Shown: positions 1 to 11,701, numbered from the stretch's first letter. The stretch: 64,000 nt of DNA from Aphanomyces cochlioides (GCA_019828595.1 JAHQRK010000037.1:62001-126000), one strand, 5' to 3'. Notes: generated from the sequence alone by a model not told the origin. A program made the numbers and translations.

Positions 1-317
1 ATGGAATGGCACTGGATGATACACCCTGACTCGAGTCCGATCTTGTTGGCGCTTGCGACTTCGAAATCGGCTAAGATCAGTGCTTCTCCAGCTGTCAGCT
101 CGTCCATTCTTCCTACCAAGCATCTCAACCTGCCATCCAACTTTTACGAAGACCCCAAGCGCCTTACCCAACTTACCCCAAGCGCCTTACCCAACTTGCC
201 GCCTTCCTCCAACCCGACCACATTCTCCCTCGATATGGAGAGTTCATTTTCAAGACCCTTCTCCGCGCCAACGCCATGCAATATCTGTTTCAGTACCAAG
301 ACCCCAAGCCGACGTGT
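1..317 (+). pseudogene. LINE ORF2 C-terminal fragment
   Basis: This stretch is nearly identical to 10924-11218, the C-terminal part of the intact ORF2, and stops just before the zinc knuckle where the next LINE begins. A 23-bp tandem duplication (about 154-199) of a segment containing 'cgccttacccaactt' shifts the frame, so it could not encode the normal protein. Translation runs on into the next LINE only because the shifted frame happens to be open, so an apparent long fusion protein starting at base 1 is not a real gene. The fragment is the left remainder of an ORF2 interrupted by the LINE at 318. The part left of the window is unknown. Confidence 0.85.
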
Positions 318-378
318 ACTTCCGAATTTGCCTCGTACCCCTCAAGTCAAGAAGTTATCAAGTGCCGCCGCGCTCAAA
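318..378 (+). other. LINE 5' UTR
   Basis: This 61-nt leader lies between the shared LINE 5' terminus and the ORF1 ATG at 379. The same leader is at 4433-4493 in copy 2. Bases 325-338 (aatttgcctcgtac) are the exact reverse complement of a 14-mer in the LINE 3' tail (for example 14176-14189), so the RNA ends could pair. An internal promoter would be expected for a LINE, but I recognise no promoter motif. Confidence 0.6.
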
Positions 379-3300
379 ATGTCCAACGCCAACAGCTGTT
401 CCGAGCTCCGTGAGACCAACACTCACGGAGTCACCATCATTCCAGGTATTGTATCACCTCACCCACTTTCGTCGTCCAATCAGGATGGCGGAAGTGGTGT
501 GAGTAATGTCTCTACACCTAACCCTAGGGCCGAAGTGGAGGTCGAGTTCGACCCCAACAGCGTCTTTGGAGACCAATCTGCGTCTCGCTCCACCAGCGCT
601 TCACCTGGTGCTCCACTCGCCGGAGTTCCAGGGGGGGTCAACCTCAGTGAGTCAGTGGTTGACCCCCAGACCACTGTCGTTAACTTGTCTAGCGAAGCCC
701 TCACTCAGGAGGGCGAACCACTGGGGCCTTGTGCCTGTGGTGGCTGCTTCCCTGGACTCCAATTGGAGTCGATCCCCAGTGAAGGCGGCGAGAAAACGGG
801 GTCCATGCCAGCCCTAGAGGCTACGAGGGCCCCCCCTATGGGCACACCCTGCGGTTCTGTCTACTTCCCCCCAGGGGCCTCTTCGGAGGGGCGGGGGCGG
901 TATCCCGATTTGGGTTCTCGCCGGAGCAATGGTGTACCCCAGTCACCGTGCTGCGGGGATGGCATGGATTCCCCTTCTACCCCTGTCACTGGGGGTCTGG
1001 CCCCGGCCTTTCTCGTGACCAATGGGACTGAGCCAGCAGCCACCAACCGCGTCGCCCCCTGTGCTGAGCCTCCTAGAACGGGAGAGGAAGAAGAAAAATC
1101 TCAAGAGGACGTGGATATGGTCTCTGGAGACGCCGAGGGGAAGGATTCTACTGAAACCGAGGCCTTAACCGACGAGGGAAATACTCAAATTCACTCTGAG
1201 GTTGATGGGTCAGGCGACATTAACGGCCAAGCGAAGCCGTGTGATACTCCTGGAGAAGTTATTCAAGAGGAACAATCGACAAACAATGACAATGACCAGT
1301 CAAATCAAGACATTGTCGACAAATCCGTTGCTCAAGGAAATGGCGCTGTTGATCCTCCTACCGCGGCAGACAAAATACAAGGCGATCAAGAGCAACAAAA
1401 CGCTGAAAAGGCCAATCCATGGACGCAAAAGACTCCCGGCAAGGATTCAGCTTCGTCCAAGAAAGATGCCAAGCAAGGCAATGCTCCCAAAGGCGCAAAA
1501 CACCGCAACACTGGTGCTCATGCTGTTGCCGATGACGATATTGCGCGATGCGAGGCCATGGCGGACACATTCTACAAAGACTCTGGTGACATGGACGCCT
1601 TCATTGAAAACATTTTGCTCACCCCCCAGTCCCAAGTGTACGAGCTCACAGTCAAGTTGGGCGAAGCCTACAAGGACTGGTCCGAAAAAGTCATCTGCGA
1701 TCAATTTGTCAAGGAAAATCCTGGTTCGTTATGGGGCTCCAAATTTCCGAACATTTTGATCCACAAGAAGAACCCACAGACCATTGTGATCTCAAGTTAC
1801 AACTTGTCTACGTGCGTGGAAATGGGAGGCACAACGTTTCGACTTGGTGGCAAAGACTTCCTGGTTCCCAAGTACTCGCGTTATGGCAACAACTACTACG
1901 TTACGTTCAACAAGGTCAGTCACCCTTCGATGGCCAAGGCGATTGTCAAGAAAATGGCTGCATTGACCAAGTCAGTGATAGCAGCATTCAACCCTACTGC
2001 TGGTCAGAACATCAAGTCGCCGCATTTGAGAGTCATTTTCAAGTCGCCTGCGCCTCCTGCAGTGTTGGTGCCAAAATCCGGCGACGCACTACGCGAAATC
2101 ACCATTACGGATCCGTCGGGTCAGCCTTTTGTCGTCGTGTTTCAGCACAAGATCGCTGCTCTGAACAAGACATTGCCTCCGTCGATTGTTTCACGACGTG
2201 CAGAGGCCAAGGCTGAAAAAGCGAAGGCAAAAGCGGCCAAGGCAGCGGCAAAATCTCCTCCGTCAGGAGAAAAAGAACCTGAACATGATGGAGACGATCA
2301 TGATCAAGACCCTGGAACAAATGCGGAAGGCGAGGCCGACTCAACTGAGGCATCTGGAGATCGTCAAGATGAACAACCACAGCCAACAGCTCCTTCTCAT
2401 GGCTCTGATGTCGATATGTCTGGTGACAGCGATCCCCCTAACAACAATGGACAAGACAAACAACAAGAAGATGTGGAAATGTCTACCAACGAATCGCCCG
2501 CTCTTGCTCCACCAAGTGAGCAGCCCAAGAACTCGCTGGACCTTCAATTGGTAACGGGCTACCGGTCTGGACCAGCTCCAAAACGTACTTTGCCTTCGTC
2601 CCCACGTTTGGATCCCCTGCCGACATCCAACCGTTTTCATATCCTCGAAGAAGACGACGTGGAACTCTCGTTTGAAGACTTTGCAGTGCCTCGAATTGTA
2701 TTGGAAGATTCAAGTGCGCCACGCCCGAAAAAGACCAAAGGCAAAGCGAAGAAACAACGACTTAACAAGTCTGCTGCAGCCCACCTCGAATTGGCGAAGA
2801 AGATCATTCGAGATAAGAAAGTCGAAGGCAGTATCACCGAATGTCAACGCGTTTTGCGAGATGATCCTCAGCTCGTTGCACATGCTATGTACGCACAAGA
2901 TGAAGACCTCAGTTTGTTTCAGTCGCTTGTTGCAACCAAGACTATTGAGCGCAAGATGGCTTTGTTAAAAGCTCAAGGCAAGCCTCACAACTACAAACAT
3001 CACGTCAACTTCATGGCTCAATACAAGATTCACCCGTCAGAAATCTTGGAAGAATTGACCACGGACATACCAGAGATCAAGCGCATCCTCTTTGCACTTG
3101 CTACGATTGACTTATTCCTCTCAAATCGGGCCCCAGACCTCTACACAAACTCGGAGGCACTGACTGTTCTATTGAACCAAGAAGCAACAAGATTGCCTGA
3201 CACCAACTGCTTGACGGACTGGTCGCTGTTTGCTTTGATCGAAAACTTCAGCGACAATCTCGAGAAGTTCACTTGCCGGCTCCCGTCTTGTCGGCCATCT

Positions 3301-3416
3301 CGATGCTCAAAAGCATCACCAACAATTACCACATCGACGAGCTCTGCAGCAAAGCTCACCACTCCATGAACGCCGACGAAATTGATCCCCTCGATTTGGA
3401 GGACGATCAACTCTAA
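379..3416 (+). pseudogene. LINE ORF1 (copy 1), one frameshift near the 3' end
   Basis: This is the likely nucleic-acid-binding ORF1 protein of the LINE, expected to bind the element RNA. The start is the ATG at 379, just inside the shared element 5' end; codons upstream belong to other sequence. The order is a Ser/Pro/Gly-rich N-terminus, an acidic Glu/Asp/Gln-rich stretch, a conserved globular block at about residues 390-555 (containing FRLGGKDFLVPKYSRYGNNY, possibly an RRM-like fold), an Ala/Lys-rich coil near 608-626, a second acidic stretch and a helical C-terminal part. A missing T at about 3273 compared with copy 2 shifts the frame and gives a stop at 3369; the normal stop is at 3414-3416. 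Without the lesion it would be about 1,012 residues, long for an ORF1. The single-base loss is in a short T run and could be a sequencing error. Confidence 0.75.
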
Positions 3417-3494
3417 GGCTTCTATCCCCTGCTTCAATCCATTTCAACCTCCCCTCTGACCCCTCCATTCTACTCATTTTCATCTGTACTCGTG

Positions 3495-4430
3495 ATGAGT
3501 GACAACAACTTCTCCGATGTCCCAACTGAACTCGTGGACTGGGACCCACAAATCATCTCCCTCAACACCAATGGCTTCTCCAACAGTCATCGGTACATCC
3601 TCGACAAACTATCAAGTGTTCACGACGTTTCCTTTATCCAAGAAACCCGTTTCCGCACGCCAAGTCTCCACGACCGTGTTGCGTTCCATTGGCAACGCAT
3701 CACAAACCACGAAGGCTCTTTGTTCTTTGAAGAGCCTATTTACCCTGAAGTATCCACGTCGCCAGCCACTGGAGGTCTGGCTACGTTGATACATCCTCAC
3801 TCTCCTTTGAAGAACGCCACTCAAGTCCCTCATGACAACTCAGTGCTTCGTGGTCGTTATCTACAAGTGCGATGTACTCTGGGTCCACTGACAGTCGTTC
3901 TCCACAATATCTATGCGCCGGCAGCCTTCCAAGAACGAGCAAGTTACTTCGAAGAATTGCCACGCGACTTTCCTCCACATGCGCTCCACATTGTTGGAGG
4001 AGATTTCAGCTGCACTCTCAACAAAGATTTGGATTCGTTGAGACCCAGTACCTCCACCATGGCCGGCACCCTTCAACTGGAACAATGGATGCACAGTTTG
4101 TCTCTGGTGGATCTGTTTCGCCGTCAAAACCCCGTGGCAAGAACCTTCACAAGTCCCACACTCACCAACCGACTCGACTACATCTTTTGTTCGTCCACCT
4201 TGGCGGGTCTTCGTCATTGGAAGGCGACGCACATGCCACACGTTCCACAGGCTGACCACGTGGCTTGTCGTATCATCACAAAGCGTCAAACATTGCGCCA
4301 TGGCTCTGGATCATGGAAAGCTCCAACTTGGCTACTTCGTCTGCCACGAGCGGCCGAGATTGTTCATGGATGTCTGGATCGATTTTTGGACAAGTCTCCA
4401 ACATTCCACAATATCTCCAAGGCCTACGAC
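3495..4430 (+). pseudogene. LINE ORF2 N-terminal endonuclease fragment (copy 1)
   Basis: These are the first 312 codons of ORF2, essentially identical to copy 2. They encode the APE-type endonuclease with the QETR, GDFS, RLDYIF and ADH motifs. The start is the ATG at 3495, 78 nt after the ORF1 stop. Reading runs into the inserted copy 2 and picks up its ORF1 frame by chance, so the apparent 546-residue protein (3492-5132) is an insertion artefact. The reverse transcriptase domain is missing. Confidence 0.85.
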
Positions 4431-4493
4431 AAACTTCCGAATTTGCCTCGTACCCCTCAAGTCAAGAAGTTATCAAGTGCCGCCGCGCTCAAA

Positions 4494-7400
4494 ATGTCCA
4501 ACGCCAACAGCTGTTCCGAGCTCCGTGAGACCAACACTCACGGAGTCACCATCATTCCAGGTATTGTATCACCTCACCCACTTTCGTCGTCCAATCAGGA
4601 TGGCGGAAGTGGTGTGAGTAATGTCTCTACACCTAACCCTAGGGCCGAAGTGGAGGTCGAGTTCGACCCCAACAGCGTCTTTGGAGACCAATCTGCGTCT
4701 CGCTCCACCAGCGCTTCACCTGGTGCTCCACTCGCCGGAGTTCCAGGGGGGGTCAACCTCAGTGAGTCAGTGGTTGACCCCCAGACCACTGTCGTTAACT
4801 TGTCTAGCGAAGCCCTCACTCAGGAGGGCGAACCACTGGGGCCTTGTGCCTGTGGTGGCTGCTTCCCTGGACTCCAATTGGAGTCGATCCCCAGTGAAGG
4901 CGGCGAGAAAACGGGGTCCATGCCAGCCCTAGAGGCTACGAGGGCCCCCCCTATGGGCACACCCTGCGGTTCTGTCTACTTCCCCCAGGGGCCTCTTCGG
5001 AGGGGCGGGGGCGGTATCCCGATTTGGGTTCTCGCCGGAGCAATGGTGTACCCCAGTCACCGTGCTGCGGGGATGGCATGGATTCCCCTTCTACCCCTGT
5101 CACTGGGGGTCTGGCCCCGGCCTTTCTCGTGACCAATGGGACTGAGCCAGCAGCCACCAACCGCGTCGCCCCCTGTGCTGAGCCTCCTAGAACGGGAGAG
5201 GAAGAAGAAAAATCTCAAGAGGACGTGGATATGGTCTCTGGAGACGCCGAGGGGAAGGATTCTACTGAAACCGAGGCCTTAACCGACGAGGGAAATACTC
5301 AAATTCACTCTGAGGTTGATGGGTCAGGCGACATTAACGGCCAAGCGAAGCCGTGTGATACTCCTGGAGAAGTTATTCAAGAGGAACAATCGACAAACAA
5401 TGACAATGACCAGTCAAATCAAGACATTGTCGACAAATCCGTTGCTCAAGGAAATGGCGCTGTTGATCCTCCTACCGCGGCAGACAAAATACAAGGCGAT
5501 CAAGAGCAACAAAACGCTGAAAAGGCCAATCCATGGACGCAAAAGACTCCCGGCAAGGATTCAGCTTCGTCCAAGAAAGATGCCAAGCAAGGCAATGCTC
5601 CCAAAGGCGCAAAACACCGCAACACTGGTGCTCATGCTGTTGCCGATGACGATATTGCGCGATGCGAGGCCATGGCGGACACATTCTACAAAGACTCTGG
5701 TGACATGGACGCCTTCATTGAAAACATTTTGCTCACCCCCCAGTCCCAAGTGTACGAGCTCACAGTCAAGTTGGGCGAAGCCTACAAGGACTGGTCCGAA
5801 AAAGTCATCTGCGATCAATTTGTCAAGGAAAATCCTGGTTCGTTATGGGGCTCCAAATTTCCGAACATTTTGATCCACAAGAAGAACCCACAGACCATTG
5901 TGATCTCAAGTTACAACTTGTCTACGTGCGTGGAAATGGGAGGCACAACGTTTCGACTTGGTGGCAAAGACTTCCTGGTTCCCAAGTACTCGCGTTATGG
6001 CAACAACTACTACGTTACGTTCAACAAGGTCAGTCACCCTTCGATGGCCAAGGCGATTGTCAAGAAAATGGCTGCATTGACCAAGTCAGTGATAGCAGCA
6101 TTCAACCCTACTGCTGGTCAGAACATCAAGTCGCCGCATTTGAGAGTCATTTTCAAGTCGCCTGCGCCTCCTGCAGTGTTGGTGCCAAAATCCGGCGACG
6201 CACTACGCGAAATCACCATTACGGATCCGTCGGGTCAGCCTTTTGTCGTCGTGTTTCAGCACAAGATCGCTGCTCTGAACAAGACATTGCCTCCGTCGAT
6301 TGTTTCACGACGTGCAGAGGCCAAGGCTGAAAAAGCGAAGGCAAAAGCGGCCAAGGCAGCGGCAAAATCTCCTCCGTCAGGAGAAAAAGAACCTGAACAT
6401 GATGGAGACGATCATGATCAAGACCCTGGAACAAATGCGGAAGGCGAGGCCGACTCAACTGAGGCATCTGGAGATCGTCAAGATGAACAACCACAGCCAA
6501 CAGCTCCTTCTCATGGCTCTGATGTCGATATGTCTGGTGACAGCGATCCCCCTAACAACAATGGACAAGACAAACAACAAGAAGATGTGGAAATGTCTAC
6601 CAACGAATCGCCCGCTCTTGCTCCACCAAGTGAGCAGCCCAAGAACTCGCTGGACCTTCAATTGGTAACGGGCTACCGGTCTGGACCAGCTCCAAAACGT
6701 ACTTTGCCTTCGTCCCCACGTTTGGATCCCCTGCCGACATCCAACCGTTTTCATATCCTCGAAGAAGACGACGTGGAACTCTCGTTTGAAGACTTTGCAG
6801 TGCCTCGAATTGTATTGGAAGATTCAAGTGCGCCACGCCCGAAAAAGACCAAAGGCAAAGCGAAGAAACAACGACTTAACAAGTCTGCTGCAGCCCACCT
6901 CGAATTGGCGAAGAAGATCATTCGAGATAAGAAAGTCGAAGGCAGTATCACCGAATGTCAACGCGTTTTGCGAGATGATCCTCAGCTCGTTGCACATGCT
7001 ATGTACGCACAAGATGAAGACCTCAGTTTGTTTCAGTCGCTTGTTGCAACCAAGACTATTGAGCGCAAGATGGCTTTGTTAAAAGCTCAAGGCAAGCCTC
7101 ACAACTACAAACATCACGTCAACTTCATGGCTCAATACAAGATTCACCCGTCAGAAATCTTGGAAGAATTGACCACGGACATACCAGAGATCAAGCGCAT
7201 CCTCTTTGCACTTGCTACGATTGACTTATTCCTCTCAAATCGGGCCCCAGACCTCTACACAAACTCGGAGGCACTGACTGTTCTATTGAACCAAGAAGCA
7301 ACAAGATTGCCTGACACCAACTGCTTGACGGACTGGTCGCTGTTTGCTTTGATCGAAAACTTCAGCGACAATCTCGAGAAGTTCACTTTGCCGGCTCCCG

Positions 7401-7531
7401 TCTTGTCGGCCATCTCGATGCTCAAAAGCATCACCAACAATTACCACATCGACGAGCTCTGCAGCAAAGCTCACCACTCCATGAACGCCGACGAAATTGA
7501 TCCCCTCGATTTGGAGGACGATCAACTCTAA
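4494..7531 (+). pseudogene. LINE ORF1 (copy 2), one frameshift near the 5' end
   Basis: Same protein as the ORF1 at 379, with an intact 3' part and stop (7529-7531). A run of six C in copy 1 (867-872) and in the inverted copy is five C here (4982-4986), which breaks the frame about 165 codons in. The downstream frame is open from about 5024. The lesion is in a homopolymer, so a base-calling error is possible, in which case the gene would be intact. The conserved block, the Ala/Lys-rich coil and the acidic stretches are as in copy 1. ORF2 starts 78 nt downstream, the usual bicistronic LINE layout. Confidence 0.75.
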
Positions 7532-7609
7532 GGCTTCTATCCCCTGCTTCAATCCATTTCAACCTCCCCTCTGACCCCTCCATTCTACTCATTTTCATCT
7601 GTACTCGTG

Positions 7610-10600
7610 ATGAGTGACAACAACTTCTCCGATGTCCCAACTGAACTCGTGGACTGGGACCCACAAATCATCTCCCTCAACACCAATGGCTTCTCCAACA
7701 GTCATCGGTACATCCTCGACAAACTATCAAGTGTTCACGACGTTTCCTTTATCCAAGAAACCCGTTTCCGCACGCCAAGTCTCCACGACCGTGTTGCGTT
7801 CCATTGGCAACGCATCACAAACCACGAAGGCTCTTTGTTCTTTGAAGAGCCTATTTACCCTGAAGTATCCACGTCGCCAGCCACTGGAGGTCTGGCTACG
7901 TTGATACATCCTCACTCTCCTTTGAAGAACGCCACTCAAGTCCCTCATGACAACTCAGTGCTTCGTGGTCGTTATCTACAAGTGCGATGTACTCTGGGTC
8001 CACTGACAGTCGTTCTCCACAATATCTATGCGCCGGCAGCCTTCCAAGAACGAGCAAGTTACTTCGAAGAATTGCCACGCGACTTTCCTCCACATGCGCT
8101 CCACATTGTTGGAGGAGATTTCAGCTGCACTCTCAACAAAGATTTGGATTCGTTGAGACCCAGTACCTCCACCATGGCCGGCACCCTTCAACTGGAACAA
8201 TGGATGCACAGTTTGTCTCTGGTGGATCTGTTTCGCCGTCAAAACCCCGTGGCAAGAACCTTCACAAGTCCCACACTCACCAACCGACTCGACTACATCT
8301 TTTGTTCGTCCACCTTGGCGGGTCTTCGTCATTGGAAGGCGACGCACATGCCACACGTTCCACAGGCTGACCACGTGGCTTGTCGTATCATCACAAAGCG
8401 TCAAACATTGCGCCATGGCTCTGGATCATGGAAAGCTCCAACTTGGCTACTTCGTCTACCACGAGCGGCCGAGATTGTTCATGGATGTCTGGATCGATTT
8501 TTGGACAAGTCTCCAACATTCCACAATATCTCCAAGGCCTACGACATGCTGGTCAATGATATCCGCTCCCAACTCAAAGAATTCCATTCTCAACGATTGG
8601 AGAAACAACGTCTGCCGTTGAAGAAGTTAGCTGTCGAGATCGCTTCGCTTTTGCAAGTCCCCAACATGCGTCAAGATGCAGTGCTGGTGGATCGAGTGCG
8701 AGACCTTCAAAAGCAAATTCACGAGCTGCAAGATCGAGACAAGCAGTTTCGTCAAGACCAGGCGTTCCAACTTCACTTGTACAAAGCAGAGCGCTCGTCC
8801 AAGTTCCACTTCATGTCCCCTGTCCCTACCCCCTTGAAGAAGACAGTCTTCAAAGAGTTGGTGGATGTCAATGGAAATGTTGTCTCCAATCAACAAGGCA
8901 TGTCTGACGTCCTGGTCGACTACTACAAGGACTTGTTTGCAGCTCCCGAGGGGCAGCGATCTGGAGACGAAGTGTCGTCATTTCTGACCCCATTGACTCG
9001 ACACAAGCAACTGCCAGAGCAAGCCCAGAAAGAGCTGTCGGCTCCCTTGCGCGCCAACGAGTTCTATCATGCTATTCGACACAGCAGTTCGAACTCAGCG
9101 CCAGGTCCCAACGCTCTGCCATTCGAAGTCCTCAAACTTGCACCTCACAAGTGGTCGTTGGTATTGGAGCTGCTATTCACACACCAGCTCCATTCTCACC
9201 CTCGCTTGACTCCCATGCAACTTGTCAGTACGCTGGTGTTGCTGCACAAGAAAGGCCCCAAGTCACAAGCCAAGAACTATCGGCCCATTAGCCTACTCAA
9301 CACGGATGTGAAAATCCTGACGAGTATTCTGGCTTATCGACTCCAGCGCCACATTCGACACATCATCCACCCGGACCAGCAAGGCTTTATCCGTCGAAGC
9401 AATATCCAAACCAATATTGCACGACTGGATGACATGCTGCACCACATCAAACTACACAGTCCGTCCTCGATGGTGGCACTGCTTGACTTTGAGAAAGCTT
9501 TTGATCGCGTGGACCACGCGTACTTGCTCCGCGTCCTCCGTCACTATGGCTTTCCCGAAACCTTTGTTGACATGGTTCGCGTACTGTACTCGGGCCGCAA
9601 GTCTCGCATCTTGGTGAACGGCTTCTTGTCCAAGCCAGTTCACATCTCACGCGGTGTGTTGCAAGGTGATCCACTGTCGCCACTTCTGTTTGTGATCGCT
9701 TTGGAACCGATGTGCCAACTCCTACGGCAACACTCCAACTATGGCATCAAGTGTGGGGATCGCTACCACACTGGGAGTTACTTTGCCGACGACTCGCAAC
9801 TCTATGCGGCAAATGAGACGTGCCTCCACCGGCAGCTTGCATTGGTTCAAACCTTTTGCGACAAGTCTGGTTTCCGACTCAACGTAGACAAGACCCAAAT
9901 TCTGACCTACAGCCAGTTGAATGGGAACCTTGCCTCACTACAAGTTACTTCCGACAGTCCCGTGAAGGCTCTTGGTATCTTGGTTGCGCCCAATCTTTCT
10001 CCATTGGCACGTTTCAATTACGTGTTTGAGAAGTTTGTGGCTCGCTTGTCTTTGTGGCTCTACAAGGCTCGAACCATGGCCGGAAAAGTCACTATCCTGC
10101 ACAGCATATGTCTGCCTGTGTTATGGTACCAACTGGCTTTTGTCCCTGCCGACAAAGACCTGGCCAAAAAGATCGACAAGGCCATGCTTCAATTTATGCA
10201 TGGTGAAGAAATCAACCCATCCTCCTCTGTCCATGGCCTCCGTTTGATCAAAAAGGAGATCCTATTCATGCCGAAGAAGTCCGGTGGCTTAGGCCTGCAC
10301 CATGCACTTGCTTTATGGCAACAACACAACCGCTCTGTCATGATCAGATGCATTCAAGCCATCACCACCCCACCCCGCAAGTCTGCCATGTCCGCCTGGA
10401 TTACGCCGGGCTATACTCTCCTCGAGAAGGCTTTTCATCCATGGGGTTCCCCCCGAGATCTCCTCTTGGCAAATGGCTCTTCTGCATTCATCAGACAACT
10501 GTACAAGAATCCCAATATCACTCCAATGTGGAAAGCCTTATTGAGTAGCTGGTTTGAATCCCGCTGGACTCCGTACGGCTGTCCAAATCACATCTCATCT

Positions 10601-11665
10601 TTGGATGTTCCCCTTTGGCACAACTCGTATCTGCCTGGACTCGAAGACCTATACGATCAGTGCTCTACATCGACGCAAGACCAAGCCAATGTATTGGCTT
10701 CGCTTCACATCACGAAGTTGTCGCATTTGTTGACTCCGTGTCAGCGAGTTTGGCCAGCTTCGATCTTGTTCGACAAAATCAACCGTGCCTGCCGCCAAGC
10801 CAATTTTGTCCCTCCAACGAAACAATGGATCTCAATCTTGGTGACCAAGTTATCACGATTGTTTGAGATTGTTTCTGAAGAGGATGCTCCCATGTTCCAC
10901 TTGCCGACGCCAAGCTCTGAATGGATGGAATGGCACTGGATGATACACCCTGACTCGAGTCCGATCTTGTTGGCGTTTGCGACTTCGAAATCGGCTAAGA
11001 TCAGAGCTTCTCCAGCTGTCAGCTCGTCCATTCTTCCTACCAAGCATCTCAACCTGCCATCCAACTTTTACGAAGACCCCAAGCGCCTTACCCAACTTGC
11101 CGCCTTCCTCCAACCCGACCACATTCTCCCTCGATATGGAGAGTTCATTTTCAAGACCCTTCTCCGCGCCAACGCCATGCAATATCTGTTTCAGTACCAA
11201 GACCCCAAGCCGACGTGTGTCTTCTGTCGTGTCAATGAGACGTACGAGCATTTCCTGTTCTCTTGTGGATATGGTCAATCTGTTTGGTATTTCTTCAAGA
11301 CAATCCAGCGACTGCTCGAGTGTTCCTTTCCGTCCACGTGTCTGGAAATGTTCTACGAGACGCCCAAGCCGTCCGATGGATACTACATCCGTGGCTATCT
11401 GAAGATATGGCCGATTGTCCGAGCCTGCGTGTATTATCAAATATGGCTCCAACGTGCCGATCGCACCTTTCGACACGACCTCACAGCGAAGAGTCCGATG
11501 GAAGTTGCCATTCATGCTGCCTCTTTGATCAAGCTACATCTACAACAGCTCCTGGTTGATCTCCCTCTCAAGAAGGGATACACCAAGGTATTCAATGTGC
11601 TCAAGCATCTATCTTCGGACCACTGGTTACGTCAACACATCATTCCTAACAGCGTCGTTTCATGA
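7610..11665 (+). CDS. LINE ORF2: APE endonuclease / reverse transcriptase
   Basis: This 1,351-residue polyprotein should carry out target-primed reverse transcription: nick the target DNA, then copy the element RNA. The start is the ATG at 7610 (the preceding codon is GTG). Endonuclease: QETR with Glu50, GDFS with Asp170, RLDYIF with Asp228, and Asp254-His255. The GDFS motif has Ser172 where the family normally has a catalytic Asn (GDFN); the old copy at 55.4 kb keeps Asn. Reverse transcriptase: LDFEKAFDRV (Asp626), QGDPLSP and FADD (Asp727, Asp728). C-terminal zinc knuckle of the zf-RVT type: Cys1203, Cys1206, His1214, Cys1219. No RNase H is visible. The frame is open throughout, so it is potentially translatable, though endonuclease activity is doubtful. 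Confidence in family is high. Confidence 0.95.
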   Translation: MSDNNFSDVPTELVDWDPQIISLNTNGFSNSHRYILDKLSSVHDVSFIQETRFRTPSLHDRVAFHWQRITNHEGSLFFEEPIYPEVSTSPATGGLATLIHPHSPLKNATQVPHDNSVLRGRYLQVRCTLGPLTVVLHNIYAPAAFQERASYFEELPRDFPPHALHIVGGDFSCTLNKDLDSLRPSTSTMAGTLQLEQWMHSLSLVDLFRRQNPVARTFTSPTLTNRLDYIFCSSTLAGLRHWKATHMPHVPQADHVACRIITKRQTLRHGSGSWKAPTWLLRLPRAAEIVHGCLDRFLDKSPTFHNISKAYDMLVNDIRSQLKEFHSQRLEKQRLPLKKLAVEIASLLQVPNMRQDAVLVDRVRDLQKQIHELQDRDKQFRQDQAFQLHLYKAERSSKFHFMSPVPTPLKKTVFKELVDVNGNVVSNQQGMSDVLVDYYKDLFAAPEGQRSGDEVSSFLTPLTRHKQLPEQAQKELSAPLRANEFYHAIRHSSSNSAPGPNALPFEVLKLAPHKWSLVLELLFTHQLHSHPRLTPMQLVSTLVLLHKKGPKSQAKNYRPISLLNTDVKILTSILAYRLQRHIRHIIHPDQQGFIRRSNIQTNIARLDDMLHHIKLHSPSSMVALLDFEKAFDRVDHAYLLRVLRHYGFPETFVDMVRVLYSGRKSRILVNGFLSKPVHISRGVLQGDPLSPLLFVIALEPMCQLLRQHSNYGIKCGDRYHTGSYFADDSQLYAANETCLHRQLALVQTFCDKSGFRLNVDKTQILTYSQLNGNLASLQVTSDSPVKALGILVAPNLSPLARFNYVFEKFVARLSLWLYKARTMAGKVTILHSICLPVLWYQLAFVPADKDLAKKIDKAMLQFMHGEEINPSSSVHGLRLIKKEILFMPKKSGGLGLHHALALWQQHNRSVMIRCIQAITTPPRKSAMSAWITPGYTLLEKAFHPWGSPRDLLLANGSSAFIRQLYKNPNITPMWKALLSSWFESRWTPYGCPNHISSLDVPLWHNSYLPGLEDLYDQCSTSTQDQANVLASLHITKLSHLLTPCQRVWPASILFDKINRACRQANFVPPTKQWISILVTKLSRLFEIVSEEDAPMFHLPTPSSEWMEWHWMIHPDSSPILLAFATSKSAKIRASPAVSSSILPTKHLNLPSNFYEDPKRLTQLAAFLQPDHILPRYGEFIFKTLLRANAMQYLFQYQDPKPTCVFCRVNETYEHFLFSCGYGQSVWYFFKTIQRLLECSFPSTCLEMFYETPKPSDGYYIRGYLKIWPIVRACVYYQIWLQRADRTFRHDLTAKSPMEVAIHAASLIKLHLQQLLVDLPLKKGYTKVFNVLKHLSSDHWLRQHIIPNSVVS

Positions 11666-11701
11666 GAGAGCTGACGGCTCACTCACTTCATCTCCTGTTC
11701 A

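Larger units (their letters stand above)
318..4430 (+). mobile_element. L1-like non-LTR retrotransposon, copy 1 (3' end lost)
   Basis: A LINE copy with an intact 5' end: the 5' boundary 'acttccgaatttgcctcg' is shared by copy 2 (4433), the inverted copy (ends 20378) and, in diverged form, the old copy (51318). It holds a 61-nt 5' UTR, ORF1 and the first 312 codons of ORF2. It is cut at 4430 by the 5' end of copy 2. The rest of its ORF2 is not found directly after copy 2: sequence resumes about 760 nt further on, so a simple nested insertion does not explain the locus and later rearrangement is likely. No target-site duplication is visible. Confidence 0.85.

Noticed and set aside
1..3369. 1,122-residue protein starting at base 1
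   Set aside because: The first 126 codons are an ORF2 fragment in two frames plus the LINE 5' UTR; the real ORF1 start is at 379.
3492..5132. 546-residue endonuclease-ORF1 fusion
   Set aside because: It is created by insertion of LINE copy 2 into copy 1 and ends at a frameshift; the domain order is not natural.
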